This document shows, in pieces, positions 51,563 to 63,355 of a stretch of DNA of 64,000 bases (its first letter is position 1; every line of letters begins with the position of its first letter). The translations under genes and the position numbers were made by a program. The stretch spans positions 1-64,000 of the forward strand of contig NZ_CQAZ01000020.1 of assembly GCF_001152565.1 (NCBI RefSeq), written 5' to 3'. The DNA is from Yersinia pekkanenii (GTDB lineage Bacteria; Pseudomonadota; Gammaproteobacteria; Enterobacterales; Enterobacteriaceae). The notes beneath the pieces were generated by a model. The model worked only from the letters and a program-made list of their open reading frames with translations. It did no database searches and had not been told where the DNA came from.

Positions 51563-52504
51563 CTATGCACTAACAACCTGTATTACAGAGTCTAAAGCCT
51601 CTCCCGGCTTATCACTGTCGAGCCATTGAACTGAACTCCAGCCCCGCAACCAGGTCATTTGGCGCTTTGCCAGTTGACGTGTCGCACAAACTCCGCGGTA
51701 AACCATTTCGTTGTAATCAATCTCACCGGACAGATAAGACCACATCTGCCGGTATCCCACACAACGAATGGCAGGCATATCCGTATGCAAATCACCACGG
51801 TCAAAAAGCGCCCTAGCCTCTGTTTCAAACCCTGCATCCAGCATCTGATGAAAACGTAATTCAATCCGCTGATGCAACAGTTCCCGGCTAGCAGGCGCAA
51901 TCGCAAATTGGTGAACCCGATAAGGTAAGGCTTCACCCGAAATTTTAGTCAGTTCCGTTAAAGTTTTACCTGAAATAAAAAAAACTTCCAGTGCTCTGGA
52001 GAGCCGTTGGGGATCATTAGGATGAATTCGCGCCGCAGCGACCGGATCTATCTCGGCCAATTGCTGATGTAATACCTCCCAACCCAGCTCTGCTGCCTGC
52101 TGTTCAATACGCTGACGTACTTGAGAGTCTGCGCACGGCAACGGAGATAGCCCCTCCAACAGTGCTTTAAAGTACAACATGGTCCCCCCCACCAGCAGCG
52201 GAATTCGCCCGGCGGCGGTAATGTCGGCCATTGCTTGCAATGCATCTTTGCGGAAATCGGCGGCTGAGTAGGCTTCAGCCGGGTCGCGGATATCAATCAG
52301 TCGGTGTGGTGCTAACGCCAATTCTTCAGCGCTGGGCTTAGCCGTGCCGATATCCATACCACGATAGATCAACGCAGAATCGACGCTGATTAACTCCACA
52401 GGTAGCCGCTGCCTCAGCGCAATAGAGAGCGCTGTTTTACCGGAGGCGGTTGGCCCCATAATAAAGATTGCCGGTGGCCGGCCTAGGTTTTCAATATCAT
52501 TCAT
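51563..52504 (-). CDS. miaA: tRNA dimethylallyltransferase
   Basis: 313 residues: P-loop [45 protein letters not shown]. Adds a dimethylallyl group to A37 of tRNAs reading codons starting with U. Overlaps the mutL end by 8 bp. Confidence 0.98.
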   Translation of the reverse strand: MNDIENLGRPPAIFIMGPTASGKTALSIALRQRLPVELISVDSALIYRGMDIGTAKPSAEELALAPHRLIDIRDPAEAYSAADFRKDALQAMADITAAGRIPLLVGGTMLYFKALLEGLSPLPCADSQVRQRIEQQAAELGWEVLHQQLAEIDPVAAARIHPNDPQRLSRALEVFFISGKTLTELTKISGEALPYRVHQFAIAPASRELLHQRIELRFHQMLDAGFETEARALFDRGDLHTDMPAIRCVGYRQMWSYLSGEIDYNEMVYRGVCATRQLAKRQMTWLRGWSSVQWLDSDKPGEALDSVIQVVSA

Positions 52505-54440
52505 GTGTCAGGGTTGCCAATGCAGCCTTTATATCAATAGGTTGTAATAACCCGGCAGGAGGTGATTGTACCAACTGCGGACAAAGACGTTCAACGTCCG
52601 TCAATAACTGTATCGCTTGAGACACATTCCATACCTCATGTTCACTGCCAAGATGGCGAGCAATCCATGTGGCCAGAGCATCTGGCGATATCTCTTCATG
52701 CTGCGACAGATAGCCTAACAGTTCCGGTATCAGTTTTTGTAAATTTTGTTGGCGTAATGGTAAAGATACTGCACGTAAGGTCCCTCTTCCGTGTTCCACT
52801 GCCAACTCTATCCCCATAGTAACTAACAATTTCTGATGGCGCAGGCACGCAGCGGCCTCATTTTTATCTAATGTCAGTTTTAACGGGATTAATAATGGTT
52901 GAGGGCGCAACCCTTCCGCTGGCGGATTTAACTGCGCTTGTTTCAACCAGCGTTCAGCAACGGTTAGTGCCAGTAATGCTACTCCTTGTTTATATTCAAT
53001 CAGAGCATAACAAGGCGGAAGGACCGTTAACACCCGGCCAAAACTGTAATAATCGCCATGACGAGGTTCGTCGGCGGATGCCGAGTGCGGCGTGGGCGTC
53101 GATGCCGCCGCTGCCCGTAATTCGGTTTGATGGCTCGCGCTGGCAGGCTGCACCAGTTGGCGATATAACTCACCTTGCTGCTTTTGATATGGCTGACCCG
53201 CATTAAAGACCGGGGCCGCCTGCTCGCGGGCGGATGAGCGCTCGGACGCTGCCACTCGTTCCGCAGCTAAGGTTCTTTCTGAAGCAGTGGCGCGTTCTGA
53301 AGTCGCTGTTCGTTCTGCCGCTGCGGCTTTCGTCGGCTCTGGTTGAGCATATTTATTAACGCCAGCCGCCACACGATTTTCGGGCTGCCAGCGTGGTGGG
53401 GCTATCTCTTCACCGTCTTCGTTGATATTCAGTACCGGAGTCGCGGTTTGTTGTAAAACCGCGGTGACCGCCTGATAAATAAAGTCATGCACTAAACGTG
53501 CCTGATGAAAACGTACCTCATGTTTAGCTGGATGCACATTAACATCGACCTGACGTGGGTCAATATCCAGATACAAAACATAGGCGGGTTGTTGGTCGTC
53601 TTTGAGTAAATCCTGATAGGCCTGACGGATCGCGTGGTTAATCAACCGGTCGCGCATCATGCGGTTATTAACGTAGCAATATTGCATTTCACTGAGCGTA
53701 CGGCTCGCCGCCGGATCGGCCACCCAGCCACGGATAGTTAAATCACCATGTTGCCAGGAGATCGCCAGCGCATGCTGCAAAAACGCCGGGCCACAGATAC
53801 TGGCCAGACGGCGCTCGTGTTGTGAGGTTGCCGTCGCTGCACGGTACTGACGCATTAATTTACCGTTATGGCTCAGGTTGATGGCTACATCAAAACGCGC
53901 CAGCGCAATACGTCGCACCACTTCATCAATATGCCCAAACTCGGTTTTTTCAGTACGCATAAATTTGCGGCGGGCGGGCGTGTTATAAAATAGGTCCAAC
54001 ACTTCGAGGGTACTGCCCACCGGATGGGCGGCAGGCTTGATGGTCACCGCCATATCGCGCCCTTCGGCATACGCTTGCCAGGCTTCATTTTGCTCAGCCG
54101 TACGTGAAGTGAGAATCAAACGGGAGACGGAACTGATACTGGCCAGTGCTTCACCGCGAAACCCCATACTGAGGATGGCTTCCAGATCCTCCAGCGAGCT
54201 TATCTTACTGGTGGCATGGCGGGCCAGCGCCAGTGCCAAATCATCTTTGCTAATGCCACAACCATTATCACGGATACGAATCAGCTTCGCCCCACCACGT
54301 TCAATATCGATATCAATCCGTGTGGCACCGGCATCCAGACTGTTCTCAACCAACTCTTTCACTACCGACGCAGGCCGCTCAACCACTTCACCGGCGGCAA
54401 TCTGGTTGGCAAGCTGTGGTGGCAGAATCTGAATCGGCAT
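52497..54440 (-). CDS. mutL: DNA mismatch repair protein MutL
   Basis: 647 residues. GHKL ATPase N-terminus with [26 protein letters not shown] and [12 protein letters not shown]-terminal dimerisation domain from about residue 455. The linker carries five hexapeptide units (ER-x-x-A-S type) encoded by an 18-bp repeat. Links MutS recognition to MutH cutting. No endonuclease DQHA(x)2E motif, as expected where MutH exists. Confidence 0.97.
   Translation of the reverse strand: MPIQILPPQLANQIAAGEVVERPASVVKELVENSLDAGATRIDIDIERGGAKLIRIRDNGCGISKDDLALALARHATSKISSLEDLEAILSMGFRGEALASISSVSRLILTSRTAEQNEAWQAYAEGRDMAVTIKPAAHPVGSTLEVLDLFYNTPARRKFMRTEKTEFGHIDEVVRRIALARFDVAINLSHNGKLMRQYRAATATSQHERRLASICGPAFLQHALAISWQHGDLTIRGWVADPAASRTLSEMQYCYVNNRMMRDRLINHAIRQAYQDLLKDDQQPAYVLYLDIDPRQVDVNVHPAKHEVRFHQARLVHDFIYQAVTAVLQQTATPVLNINEDGEEIAPPRWQPENRVAAGVNKYAQPEPTKAAAAERTATSERATASERTLAAERVAASERSSAREQAAPVFNAGQPYQKQQGELYRQLVQPASASHQTELRAAAASTPTPHSASADEPRHGDYYSFGRVLTVLPPCYALIEYKQGVALLALTVAERWLKQAQLNPPAEGLRPQPLLIPLKLTLDKNEAAACLRHQKLLVTMGIELAVEHGRGTLRAVSLPLRQQNLQKLIPELLGYLSQHEEISPDALATWIARHLGSEHEVWNVSQAIQLLTDVERLCPQLVQSPPAGLLQPIDIKAALATLTHE
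53226..53315 (-). repeat. 18-bp tandem repeat in the mutL linker, five units
   Basis: Units of 18 bp starting GAACGA/GAACGC/GAAAGA/GAACGA/GAGCGC encode [30 protein letters not shown]. The units have diverged, so it is an older array. Copy changes would stay in frame. Confidence 0.85.
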
Positions 54441-54455
54441 AGCAGTTCCTTTCGC

Positions 54456-56381
54456 TTACGATTGTGGAATAGTGAGTGTTTGCCCGAGTTGCACATTACC
54501 TGACTTAATCTTATTCGCTCGCTCAATCTCGCTCATCGACACACCATATCGAGCGGCAATGGCCGACAGGGTATCGCCGCGTTTTACTTGATGTTTGATC
54601 GGTTTATTTTTAGCCACCACTTGAGCTTTCGGCGCAGCTACCGATACCGTGCGGCCCGATACCGGCACTTTCAAACGCTGACCAACCCAGACCACATCAT
54701 TTTTTAGCGTATTGTTTTGCCGCAACACCGCCATGCTGACACCATATTGACTGGCAATGCCGGATAAGGTTTCGCCACGTTGTACTTTATGGATTTGGCT
54801 TTTACCCGTGGCAACCGGTTTAGCGGCAGAGACTCTGCCACTTTGCGCATTACTGACAATCGCATCGGGCTGATTAACACTTGAACCTGGTACTGAAGAA
54901 TCAACCGCCGCTGTTTCAATTCGCGGGCGGTTTTCGACCTTTGGGTCGGCTTGTAGCGGATGCGCCAGGAAATAACCGCGCAGACCTTTATAAATGGCCT
55001 GCGCAATCTTCTCCTGATACGCGCTACTGCCAAGCAGCCGCTCCTCCGTACTATTACTGATAAAGCCGGTTTCCACTAATAACGACGGAATATCCGGTGA
55101 ACGTAACACCCCAAGGCTGGCGTGTTCAGGCCGACGTTTGTGAATATCGCCAACGCGTTGCAACTCATTCAATACCTTGGTGGCAACGTCATAACCTACG
55201 CGTTGTGAGTGACCAAATTGCAGATCCAGCACCGCCTGACTCAAATAGGGGTCGGATGCGGTATTAGCCAGTACATCACCCGCACCACCGAGCAGTTCAG
55301 ATTGTTTCTCATGCTGCTCCAGCCAGTTACCCATTTCACTGTTGGCACGGCGGTTAGACAGAACCCAAACCGAAGCCCCGGTGGCGCTGCGGTTTGGTGC
55401 CGCATCGGCATGAATCGAAACTAGCACGTTAGCGCCCTGCTTACGTGCCACGTCAGAGCGGCCCATCACCGAAATAAAGTAATCGCCATTACGGGTCAAA
55501 ACCGGTTTGAACATCACGTCGTTGTTAAGCAATGTTTCAAGCCGGCGAGCAATAGCAATAGTGACATTCTTCTCTTGAAGACCATTTTGGCCGATAGCAC
55601 CTGGGTCCTGACCACCGTGACCGGCATCAATCGCTACCACTACACGGGAGCTATTGGCGACACTGGCTGTTTTAATCGGGCGTGAGGTATTAGTCGTGGT
55701 GTTTTGACTACTCACCACGACGGTCGGCTTATTATTAAACGGGTTTTTAGCCGCCGGAGCCGTGTCTGAGCGGGTCACTGCTGAGGCAGTATTTGCCTGC
55801 GACGTCAAACGTCCAGCATTAGGGCTAGGTGTATTGGTCTGGTTTAGCGGCGTATTATTTTGGCTTAACGTGGCCGGTGCACCGCCAGTGGAAGTCATGG
55901 TAATGACGACGGTGTAATTACTGCCCGACTGCTGAGTCACGGCACGGGTTTTAACTTTTTGTGTCAGTTCGAGTACCAGACGGGTGCTTTGCTCATCTTT
56001 CGGGGTGCTGGAGCGAATTCTTTTCAGCAGATTTTGCCCACTGAATTCCAACGGTAAGCCGGAGAGATTGCCACTTTGACGAACATCCAACACCACCCGC
56101 TCTGGTGAGTTTAACGAGAAAAAAGCGTAAATCGGCTTGCCATCAAAACTGAGTGTCACCTTGCTTTCAGTCGGGCCATTGTTCACCTTAATATCAGTTA
56201 ACTTCATGGCAAATGCGGAAGGCAGAGCAAATAAACTCACCATCACCAACATCACGGCAGTCAATGATCGTTTCCAGAGAACGTTTTTCGTTAAACCACT
56301 TATTCTTGTTAAACAACCGAGTCTTTTTAAACAGCCAGGTCTTTTTAAACAACCATCTGGTCGCGTCATGCTATGCATCAT
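54456..56381 (-). CDS. amiB: N-acetylmuramoyl-L-alanine amidase AmiB
   Basis: About 641 residues from the ATG at 56381 (AAGGA upstream); GTG 56387 and ATG 56378 or 56369 are alternatives. Unusually long basic N-region with [12 protein letters not shown] repeats, then a signal peptide ([20 protein letters not shown]), AMIN domain, Amidase_3 domain ([42 protein letters not shown]) and two LysM domains at the C-terminus. Splits septal murein; activated by EnvC. Only E. coli-like AmiB lacks the LysM pair. Confidence 0.95.
   Translation of the reverse strand: MMHSMTRPDGCLKRPGCLKRLGCLTRISGLTKNVLWKRSLTAVMLVMVSLFALPSAFAMKLTDIKVNNGPTESKVTLSFDGKPIYAFFSLNSPERVVLDVRQSGNLSGLPLEFSGQNLLKRIRSSTPKDEQSTRLVLELTQKVKTRAVTQQSGSNYTVVITMTSTGGAPATLSQNNTPLNQTNTPSPNAGRLTSQANTASAVTRSDTAPAAKNPFNNKPTVVVSSQNTTTNTSRPIKTASVANSSRVVVAIDAGHGGQDPGAIGQNGLQEKNVTIAIARRLETLLNNDVMFKPVLTRNGDYFISVMGRSDVARKQGANVLVSIHADAAPNRSATGASVWVLSNRRANSEMGNWLEQHEKQSELLGGAGDVLANTASDPYLSQAVLDLQFGHSQRVGYDVATKVLNELQRVGDIHKRRPEHASLGVLRSPDIPSLLVETGFISNSTEERLLGSSAYQEKIAQAIYKGLRGYFLAHPLQADPKVENRPRIETAAVDSSVPGSSVNQPDAIVSNAQSGRVSAAKPVATGKSQIHKVQRGETLSGIASQYGVSMAVLRQNNTLKNDVVWVGQRLKVPVSGRTVSVAAPKAQVVAKNKPIKHQVKRGDTLSAIAARYGVSMSEIERANKIKSGNVQLGQTLTIPQS
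56290..56361 (-). repeat. 18-bp tandem repeat in the 5' end of amiB, four units
   Basis: Plus-strand units start GTTAAACCAC, GTTAAACAAC, TTTAAACAGC and TTTAAACAAC at 56290, 56308, 56326 and 56344. The first is the most divergent. They encode repeated Lys/Arg, Gly, Cys-Leu motifs before the signal peptide. Confidence 0.85.
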
Positions 56382-56388
56382 TATCACA

Positions 56389-56859
56389 TTATCCTTGCAC
56401 AGCAGCTAAGCGGCGCAATACATCAGCACCGGCATCGGAAAGGGCGATCAGGCGGGCTTCGCGCCCTGCGGCCTGATAAGCCAAATGCAGTTCTACATCT
56501 GCCTGAGGCAGGAAGCCAGCCCCTTGTTGTGGCCATTCCACCAGACAGATTGCCTGTTGGTCGAAGTAATCACGAATACCCATAAACTCCAGCTCCTCAG
56601 GGTCAGCCAGACGATACAGGTCAAAATGGTAAACCGGCCTTGGGGACAAGGCATAAGGTTCAACCAAGGTATAAGTCGGGCTTTTAACATGCCCAAGGTG
56701 GCCAAGGGCCTGAAGGAAACCACGGCTAAAAGTCGTTTTTCCGGCACCTAAGTCGCCGAACAGATAAATTACGCTAGCCCCATTGAAGGCATGGGCCAAA
56801 GTAGCCCCTAATGCAACGGTCGCTGCCTCATCAGGCAGAGGTAAAACGAGTTCTTTCAT
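56389..56859 (-). CDS. tsaE: tRNA threonylcarbamoyladenosine biosynthesis protein TsaE
   Basis: 156 residues with P-loop [20 protein letters not shown] and [20 protein letters not shown]. ATPase needed with TsaB/TsaD for t6A37 in tRNA. Between nnr and amiB, the conserved order. Confidence 0.97.
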   Translation of the reverse strand: MKELVLPLPDEAATVALGATLAHAFNGASVIYLFGDLGAGKTTFSRGFLQALGHLGHVKSPTYTLVEPYALSPRPVYHFDLYRLADPEELEFMGIRDYFDQQAICLVEWPQQGAGFLPQADVELHLAYQAAGREARLIALSDAGADVLRRLAAVQG

Positions 56860-56869
56860 TCGGTTATAT

Positions 56870-58384
56870 CTATCTTGCTAACTCAGGATTAACGTACTTC
56901 GGAATAACCGGCAGCAAATCTGTCGCCAGTAAACCTCGGGTGCCTTGAACTTCAGCCAGTCTGTCTGCGGCAACGCCATGCACAACACAACCCACACAGG
57001 CAGCATCATACAGCACCAGCTTTTGTGCTATCAAACTACCAATAATACCGGACAGAATATCCCCCATACCACCGGAGGCCATACCCGCATTACCGACATC
57101 AGCAATCGCCATCTCGCCTTGCTCACTGGCAATCAGAGTACCAGCCCCTTTCAATACCACCACACCACCATATTGTTTAACGATGTTTCGGGCTGAAAGT
57201 AAGCGGTCACTTTCAATATCAGCGACGCTGCAGCCAAGCAGACGGGCAGCTTCCCCAGGATGCGGGGTCAATACCCAATTCTGACGCTTCAGCGGATTTA
57301 TTGCCAGTAAGTTGAGTGCATCTGCGTCCCATAATGCTGGTTTATCACTTTGTTGCAATAAATTCAGAGCATTCCGGCCCCAGTCGGACTGCCCCAACCC
57401 CGGCCCGACCACCAATGCATCAGCCCAGTGGATACCTTGCTCTAGCGTTTCATCGGTTAATTCCTGTACCATCAGCTCCGGGCGAGCCGCCAGAATCGGT
57501 GCCACATGCTCAATGTGAGTGAGTACTCGCACTAGCCCGGCTCCGCTACGCAGCGCAGCTTCTCCGGCCATTCGAATCGCCCCTCCCAGCCCTTTATCTC
57601 CCCCCACCAGCAATAGCCGTCCGTGTTCTCCTTTATGGGCACAAGGGCGGCGGGGCTTTAGCCATTTTGGTAAATGTTCGGCCGTTATTCGCTCAATTTG
57701 TACCGGCTGAGCTGCTAACCATGGCGTCAATCCCAGATCATTGTAGTGTAAATGCCCCACCCAATCACGAGCCTGACCGGTGAGTAATCCAGGCTTCAGA
57801 GTGACAAAAGTCAGTGTGTGGTCAGCGCGAATGACCGAACCGGGGGCCGCACCGCTATCGGCACTGAGCCCGGAAGGGATATCCAAGGCAATTTTTACTG
57901 CCCGATGGCGATTAGCCGTGTCAATCAGCGTAGCATAAACGCCTTGCGGTGCCGCTCGCAGACCAATACCTAATAAACCATCAATAATTAAATCGATATG
58001 TTGCGGCCATCGAGTATCAGGCTGATTAATCACCCCCCCAACCGCTAACCACTGAGATTGCGCCTGATGAGCTTCGGCAGGCAACGGCCGGTTGCCTGGA
58101 CAGGCGATCAGCGTCACGTTCAATCCCGCCGCCCGTGCCCGACAGGCCACAATATAACCATCGCCACCATTGTTACCATGACCACATAAAACCAGCCAGT
58201 GACGTGCTGCTGGATATTGCTTATGAGCCAGTTCGAATGTGGCCTCTCCGGCTCTGAGCATTAGTGAGAATAGGCTCAACGAGCAGTGCGCAGCAGCCAC
58301 CGCTTCGTTCTGACGTACCCAGTCCGCAGAAAAAACAGAGTGTGGTAAACTAACACAGATTTGTTTCTTACTATGGTCCGTCAT
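56870..58384 (-). CDS. nnr: Bifunctional NAD(P)H-hydrate repair enzyme Nnr
   Basis: 504 residues. N-terminal epimerase domain ([20 protein letters not shown]) and C-terminal ADP-dependent dehydratase ([50 protein letters not shown]). Repairs damaged NAD(P)H. Its start codon overlaps that of the divergent queG by 2 bp. Confidence 0.97.
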   Translation of the reverse strand: MTDHSKKQICVSLPHSVFSADWVRQNEAVAAAHCSLSLFSLMLRAGEATFELAHKQYPAARHWLVLCGHGNNGGDGYIVACRARAAGLNVTLIACPGNRPLPAEAHQAQSQWLAVGGVINQPDTRWPQHIDLIIDGLLGIGLRAAPQGVYATLIDTANRHRAVKIALDIPSGLSADSGAAPGSVIRADHTLTFVTLKPGLLTGQARDWVGHLHYNDLGLTPWLAAQPVQIERITAEHLPKWLKPRRPCAHKGEHGRLLLVGGDKGLGGAIRMAGEAALRSGAGLVRVLTHIEHVAPILAARPELMVQELTDETLEQGIHWADALVVGPGLGQSDWGRNALNLLQQSDKPALWDADALNLLAINPLKRQNWVLTPHPGEAARLLGCSVADIESDRLLSARNIVKQYGGVVVLKGAGTLIASEQGEMAIADVGNAGMASGGMGDILSGIIGSLIAQKLVLYDAACVGCVVHGVAADRLAEVQGTRGLLATDLLPVIPKYVNPELAR

Positions 58385-59570
58385 GGCAAACCCCCTCGAT
58401 CTGAATCAATTAGCCCAACATATCAAGCAATGGGGGCAATCGCTAGGTTTCCAGCAAGTCGGTATCTGCGATACGGATTTGTCTGCGGAAGAACCGCGTT
58501 TACAAGCCTGGCTTGATAAACAATATCATGGCGAAATGGCCTGGATGGCCCGTCACGGTATGCTGCGCGCCCGTCCCCATGAATTATTGCCCGGAACCTT
58601 ACGGGTAATCAGTGTACGAATGAACTATCTGCCAGCAAAAGCGGCGTTTGCCAGCACATTGAAAAACTCAGCGCTGGGTTACGTCAGCCGTTATGCCTTA
58701 GGCCGTGACTATCATAAATTATTGCGCCAACGCTTGAAAAGATTGGGTGAACAAATTCAAAGTTATTGCCTTGAGCAACAACAAAATCAACAGGGCCAAA
58801 CAGAGCAGCCCACGAGCCAGGCAATAAATTTCCGCCCGTTCGTCGACTCCGCCCCAATAATGGAGCGTTCGCTAGCGGCTAAAGCAGGGATTGGCTGGGT
58901 TGGTAAGCACTCACTAATTTTAAATCGTGAGGCCGGTTCTTGGTTCTTTCTTGGCGAGTTGCTGATTGACCTGCCGCTGCCGGTCGATAAACCACAAGCA
59001 GAGCAATGTGGTCGTTGTGTCGCTTGTATCACCACCTGCCCGACCGGTGCTATCGTCGCCCCCTATACCGTTGATGCACGCCGTTGTATTTCCTATCTGA
59101 CCATTGAGTTGGAGGGGGCAATACCTGAAGAGTTTCGCTCACTAATGGGCAATCGTATTTATGGTTGTGATGATTGCCAACTTATCTGCCCCTGGAACCG
59201 CTTCTCACAATTAACTGATGAAACGGATTTCAGCCCACGCGCGGTTCTGCACACCCCACAGTTGCTGGATTTATTTAGCTGGAATGAAGAAAAATTTTTA
59301 CGGATAACGGAAGGCTCCGCCATTCGGCGAATTGGTCATCTGCGCTGGCTACGCAATATATCGGTAGCACTGGGTAATGCGCCCTATCTCGATACTATTG
59401 TGTTGGCATTGGAAGCACGCCGAGGGATTCACCCCATGCTGGATGAACATATTGCATGGGCAATATCACAACAATTGGAAAGACGGTCTACACTGACGGT
59501 GGATGTTCAATCGCCACAGAAAAAACGGTTGGTACGAGCTATTGAGAAGGGCCTGCCACGGGACGCCTGA
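58383..59570 (+). CDS. queG: Epoxyqueuosine reductase
   Basis: 395 residues. Cobalamin-binding N-terminal part, then two 4Fe-4S motifs: CGRCVACITTCPTGAI and YGCDDCQLICPWNRF. Last step of queuosine synthesis on tRNA. Shares its start region with the divergent nnr. Confidence 0.97.
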   Translation: MANPLDLNQLAQHIKQWGQSLGFQQVGICDTDLSAEEPRLQAWLDKQYHGEMAWMARHGMLRARPHELLPGTLRVISVRMNYLPAKAAFASTLKNSALGYVSRYALGRDYHKLLRQRLKRLGEQIQSYCLEQQQNQQGQTEQPTSQAINFRPFVDSAPIMERSLAAKAGIGWVGKHSLILNREAGSWFFLGELLIDLPLPVDKPQAEQCGRCVACITTCPTGAIVAPYTVDARRCISYLTIELEGAIPEEFRSLMGNRIYGCDDCQLICPWNRFSQLTDETDFSPRAVLHTPQLLDLFSWNEEKFLRITEGSAIRRIGHLRWLRNISVALGNAPYLDTIVLALEARRGIHPMLDEHIAWAISQQLERRSTLTVDVQSPQKKRLVRAIEKGLPRDA

Positions 59571-59914
59571 CATACCCTTTCACCTAAAGCTCAGCAAAGC
59601 CAAGTGTAGATTTTTTTAACTATTTTTATAATGAATGAACTCAGAACTTTCCTGTGCATAAAAATAAAAACACCTTGGCAATCAAGTGTAAAAAAAAGTG
59701 CAAGTGATCGGTATAACGTTTTTATAGAAAAATATATATAGTTAAATCAAATAGATATAAAACAGGAAATAACGATGAATAAAATATGAACTGAACAAAA
59801 AAAGAACAGAATCTGTGGATAAGTCTGTTGAAGAAGTTAATACAGTATATGTAGAATGCGGTACAGCGCACGATATGGCTGTGGATAATTAAAATAGAAT
59901 TGATTTGAAAATTT
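59571..59914. other. AT-rich gap between queG and the tRNA cluster
   Basis: About 340 bp of AT-rich sequence with no supportable gene or clear hairpin. The tRNA transcript probably ends here. Confidence 0.4.
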
Positions 59915-59990
<76 letters not shown>

Positions 59991-60075
59991 ATTGAGATGC
60001 TGTTGCACCCTGCTGTTATGACAGCATTTGATATTTACTCTCTGAAACAACCAGTACTAAAAGAAATAAAAAGTT

Positions 60076-60151
<76 letters not shown>

Positions 60152-60251
60152 GTCGCTGCCATACACTATAAAAAACAACGCATCACTTTTATACAATTTA
60201 TTTCTGTTACTGCTTATTTTTTACTACCAATCTCTCCATTGGGCAAGAAAT

Positions 60252-60327
<76 letters not shown>

Positions 60328-60422
60328 TCTGTGCCGTGCTTTAATCACCAAACACTGCCACGACTTCCTGTACTAAATTCATCTTCACATGCTTGTGAAT
60401 TCTTCATCGGTACGGGGTGCGC

Positions 60423-60450
60423 ATTATACGAGAAATCCGTTTTGCCGCAA
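60423..60450 (-). promoter_or_regulatory. Promoter of the tRNA-Gly cluster
   Basis: On the minus strand TTGCGG, 16 bp, TATAAT, then a GCGCACC discriminator, typical of stable-RNA promoters under stringent control. Confidence 0.8.
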
Positions 60451-60607
60451 GCCCCTGAAAGCAAAAAAATCATTTTTCTGTTCAAGTGCTGGTTAAAACA
60501 GCAATGTGATGTTTTAACCAGCACTGGGCAGAGCCTATAGCCAAAATCCTTGGGGCAGCAGGTCAGTGAGCAGCTAACAACCGTGCAACTTCAAGACCGA
60601 AGGGAGA

Positions 60608-61153
60608 TTAGGATTGGATAAAATGTTCACGATAATAGGCAAGCTCTGCAACTGATTCGCGAATATCATCCAGTGCCTGATGGGTATTCTGCTTTTTGAA
60701 ACCAGACAAGATTTCAGGTTTCCAGCGGCGGGCCAACTCTTTTAGCGTGCTAACGTCCAGATAACGGTAATGGAAATAGGCTTCAAGCTCTGGCATGTAG
60801 CGGAATAAGAAACGTCGGTCCTGACCTACACTGTTACCACAAATAGGCGAAGTACCTGCCGGAACCCACTGTTTCAGGAATGCAATAGTCTGCGATTCGG
60901 CATCACTATCACTAAACGGGCTGGCTTTGACTCGTTCAACCAAGCCACTGCCGGTATGAGTGCGCACATTCCACTCATCCATCAGCCCAAGTTGTTCATC
61001 AGACTGATGGACCGCCAGTACCGGGCCTTCTGCCAGGATATTAAGATTAGCATCGGTGACCAAAGTTGCTATCTCGATGATCCGATCCCGTTCAGGATCA
61101 AGACCGGTCATTTCCAAATCGATCCAGATCAGATTATTTTGATTTTCTGCCAT
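60608..61153 (-). CDS. orn: Oligoribonuclease
   Basis: 181 residues, DEDDh exonuclease: [20 protein letters not shown], and C-terminal [20 protein letters not shown]. Degrades dinucleotides, including those from c-di-GMP and mRNA decay. Divergent from rsgA. Confidence 0.98.
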   Translation of the reverse strand: MAENQNNLIWIDLEMTGLDPERDRIIEIATLVTDANLNILAEGPVLAVHQSDEQLGLMDEWNVRTHTGSGLVERVKASPFSDSDAESQTIAFLKQWVPAGTSPICGNSVGQDRRFLFRYMPELEAYFHYRYLDVSTLKELARRWKPEILSGFKKQNTHQALDDIRESVAELAYYREHFIQS

Positions 61154-61271
61154 GATTTTTCCTGCCTGTTAGCGGGTGAGACTACCGAACAAACGGTTAA
61201 TTGATAAAATATTGTGTATCATAGCCCCTTTGGTCGCAACCAGCGATACATGCAGATTCAAGTGAGGCGCA

Positions 61272-62324
61272 GTGAGCAAGAATAAACTGTCCAAAGGTCA
61301 ACAACGCCGTGTGCAGGCTAACCATCAGCGTCGGCTACGCACTGATAGAAAACCTGAGTTAGATGACTCTCAGCTTGGCGATGCGCAAGAAGGTATCGTA
61401 ATCAGTCGTTTCGGTCAGCATGCCGATGTTGAAGCCGCCGATGGTGTTCAGCACCGTTGTAATATCCGCCGTACCATTAAATCACTGGTCACCGGTGACC
61501 GTGTCGTCTGGCGTCCGGGCCTGCAAGCACAGGAAGGTGTGCGGGTTAAAGGGATTGTCGAAGCGGTTCATGAGCGAACATCCGTTCTGACGCGCCCTGA
61601 TCTTTATGACGGCGTGAAACCGATCGCCGCTAATATCGACCAGATCGTGATCGTATCAGCGATTTTACCTGAACTTTCGCTTAATATTATCGATCGCTAT
61701 CTGGTGGCCTGTGAAACCCTGGAAGTCGAACCACTAATCGTTTTGAACAAAGTCGATTTGCTGGATGCCGATGGCCGTAAATTCGTCGATGGCATGATGG
61801 ATATTTACCGTCGTATTGGCTACAACGTGTTGGAAGTCTCTAGCCAGACTCGCGAAGGGATGGAAGCCTTTGAAAAGGCGCTGGCCGGGCGTATTAGTAT
61901 TTTCGCCGGTCAATCCGGTGTGGGTAAATCCAGCCTGCTGAATGCTCTGTTACCGCCAACTGAGAACGAAATTGTCGTGAATACCGTTTCGGGTAACTCG
62001 GGTCTGGGTCAGCACACTACCACCGCCGCCCGTTTGTATCACTTCCAGCAAGGCGGTGATGTGATTGACTCACCAGGAGTGCGTGAATTCGGCCTGTGGC
62101 ATTTGGCTCCGGAACAAATCACTCAGGGATTTGTCGAATTCCGTGATTACCTCGGTCATTGCAAATTCCGTGATTGTAGCCATACCAACGATCCTGGCTG
62201 CGCACTGCGTGAAGCGGTGGAACAGGGCAAAATTGCCGAAGAACGCTTTGATAATTACCATCGGATTCTGGAAAGTATGGAGCAGGCGAAGCCCCGCAAG
62301 ACATCGGATAGTGATGAGAAGTAA
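61272..62324 (+). CDS. rsgA: Small ribosomal subunit maturation GTPase RsgA
   Basis: 350 residues with circularly permuted GTPase motifs: [10 protein letters not shown] (G4) comes before [16 protein letters not shown] (G1), then DSPGVREF (G3), and the C-terminal zinc site [16 protein letters not shown]. Late 30S assembly. Upstream of psd as in E. coli. Confidence 0.98.
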   Translation: MSKNKLSKGQQRRVQANHQRRLRTDRKPELDDSQLGDAQEGIVISRFGQHADVEAADGVQHRCNIRRTIKSLVTGDRVVWRPGLQAQEGVRVKGIVEAVHERTSVLTRPDLYDGVKPIAANIDQIVIVSAILPELSLNIIDRYLVACETLEVEPLIVLNKVDLLDADGRKFVDGMMDIYRRIGYNVLEVSSQTREGMEAFEKALAGRISIFAGQSGVGKSSLLNALLPPTENEIVVNTVSGNSGLGQHTTTAARLYHFQQGGDVIDSPGVREFGLWHLAPEQITQGFVEFRDYLGHCKFRDCSHTNDPGCALREAVEQGKIAEERFDNYHRILESMEQAKPRKTSDSDEK

Positions 62325-62433
62325 TGTTTTAATCGCGGGTCTCCCCTGTGGTACCCATAACCCAAAATAATGGGTGTTGCTGCTAACTGCGCGGCAACAC
62401 CAAGTGAAAGCGTACTTATCTAATGAGGTCTAC

Positions 62434-63315
62434 GTGCTAGATAGTCTCAAAATCAGATTACAATATTTACTGCCAAAACTTGGCCTGACCCGTTTAGCGG
62501 GCTGGGGTGCAGATATGCAAGGTGGCTGGCTGACGCAGTTGGTTATCAAAGCCTTTGCCCGCTATTACAAAGTCGATATGAAAGAAGCGCAGGATCCTGA
62601 ACTCTCTGCTTATCGCACATTTAACGAATTCTTTGTACGCTCGCTACGTGCTGGCGTGCGCCCGATTGTGGCTGAAGAAAATCTATTGGCCCAACCTGCT
62701 GACGGTGCTATTAGCCAGCTAGGTGCAATTCATGATGGGCAAATCCTACAGGCAAAGGGCCACAACTACAGTCTGGAAGCCCTGCTGGCAGGCAATTATA
62801 TGCTGGCGACGGAGTTCCAGAATGGCCAGTTTATTACCACCTATCTGGCCCCGCGTGATTACCACCGGGTACATATGCCGTGTGACGGTGTGTTACGTGA
62901 AATGATTTATGTGCCGGGCGATTTATTCTCAGTTAATCCGTTAACCGCAGCGAATGTCCCTAACCTGTTTGCTCGTAACGAACGTGTGATTTGTATTTTC
63001 GATACCGCCTTTGGCCCAATGGCGCAGATTCTGGTGGGTGCCACTATTGTTGGCAGTATAGAAACTGTCTGGGCAGGTACCATTACCCCTCCACGAGAAG
63101 GGGTGATCCGCCGCTGGACCTATCCACAGGCCGGTACTGAAGGTGCTGTCGTGCTGGAGAAAGGGCAAGAAATGGGCCGATTTAAATTAGGCTCTACGGT
63201 GATTAACCTATTCGCGGAAGGCAAAGTCTACTTAGCGCCACAGTTAAACAGTGGTTCGGTTACCCGCATGGGTGAAGTCTTAGCCGAAGCTGTCCCAGTT
63301 ACCCCGCCGTGCTAA
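62434..63315 (+). CDS. psd: Phosphatidylserine decarboxylase proenzyme
   Basis: 293 residues from the GTG at 62434 (GAGG upstream); the frame is open to 62374. Catalytic [14 protein letters not shown] and the LGST processing site in [11 protein letters not shown], where the pyruvoyl group forms. Makes phosphatidylethanolamine. C-terminus is shorter than in E. coli. Confidence 0.97.
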   Translation: MLDSLKIRLQYLLPKLGLTRLAGWGADMQGGWLTQLVIKAFARYYKVDMKEAQDPELSAYRTFNEFFVRSLRAGVRPIVAEENLLAQPADGAISQLGAIHDGQILQAKGHNYSLEALLAGNYMLATEFQNGQFITTYLAPRDYHRVHMPCDGVLREMIYVPGDLFSVNPLTAANVPNLFARNERVICIFDTAFGPMAQILVGATIVGSIETVWAGTITPPREGVIRRWTYPQAGTEGAVVLEKGQEMGRFKLGSTVINLFAEGKVYLAPQLNSGSVTRMGEVLAEAVPVTPPC

Positions 63316-63355
63316 TGTTCGGTTGACGATGTAATTGATGTTAAGGAACCCTTAC

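Noticed and set aside
53226-53315. CRISPR array in mutL
   Set aside because: The repeat is a continuous 18-bp coding repeat without spacers, in frame with a protein linker.
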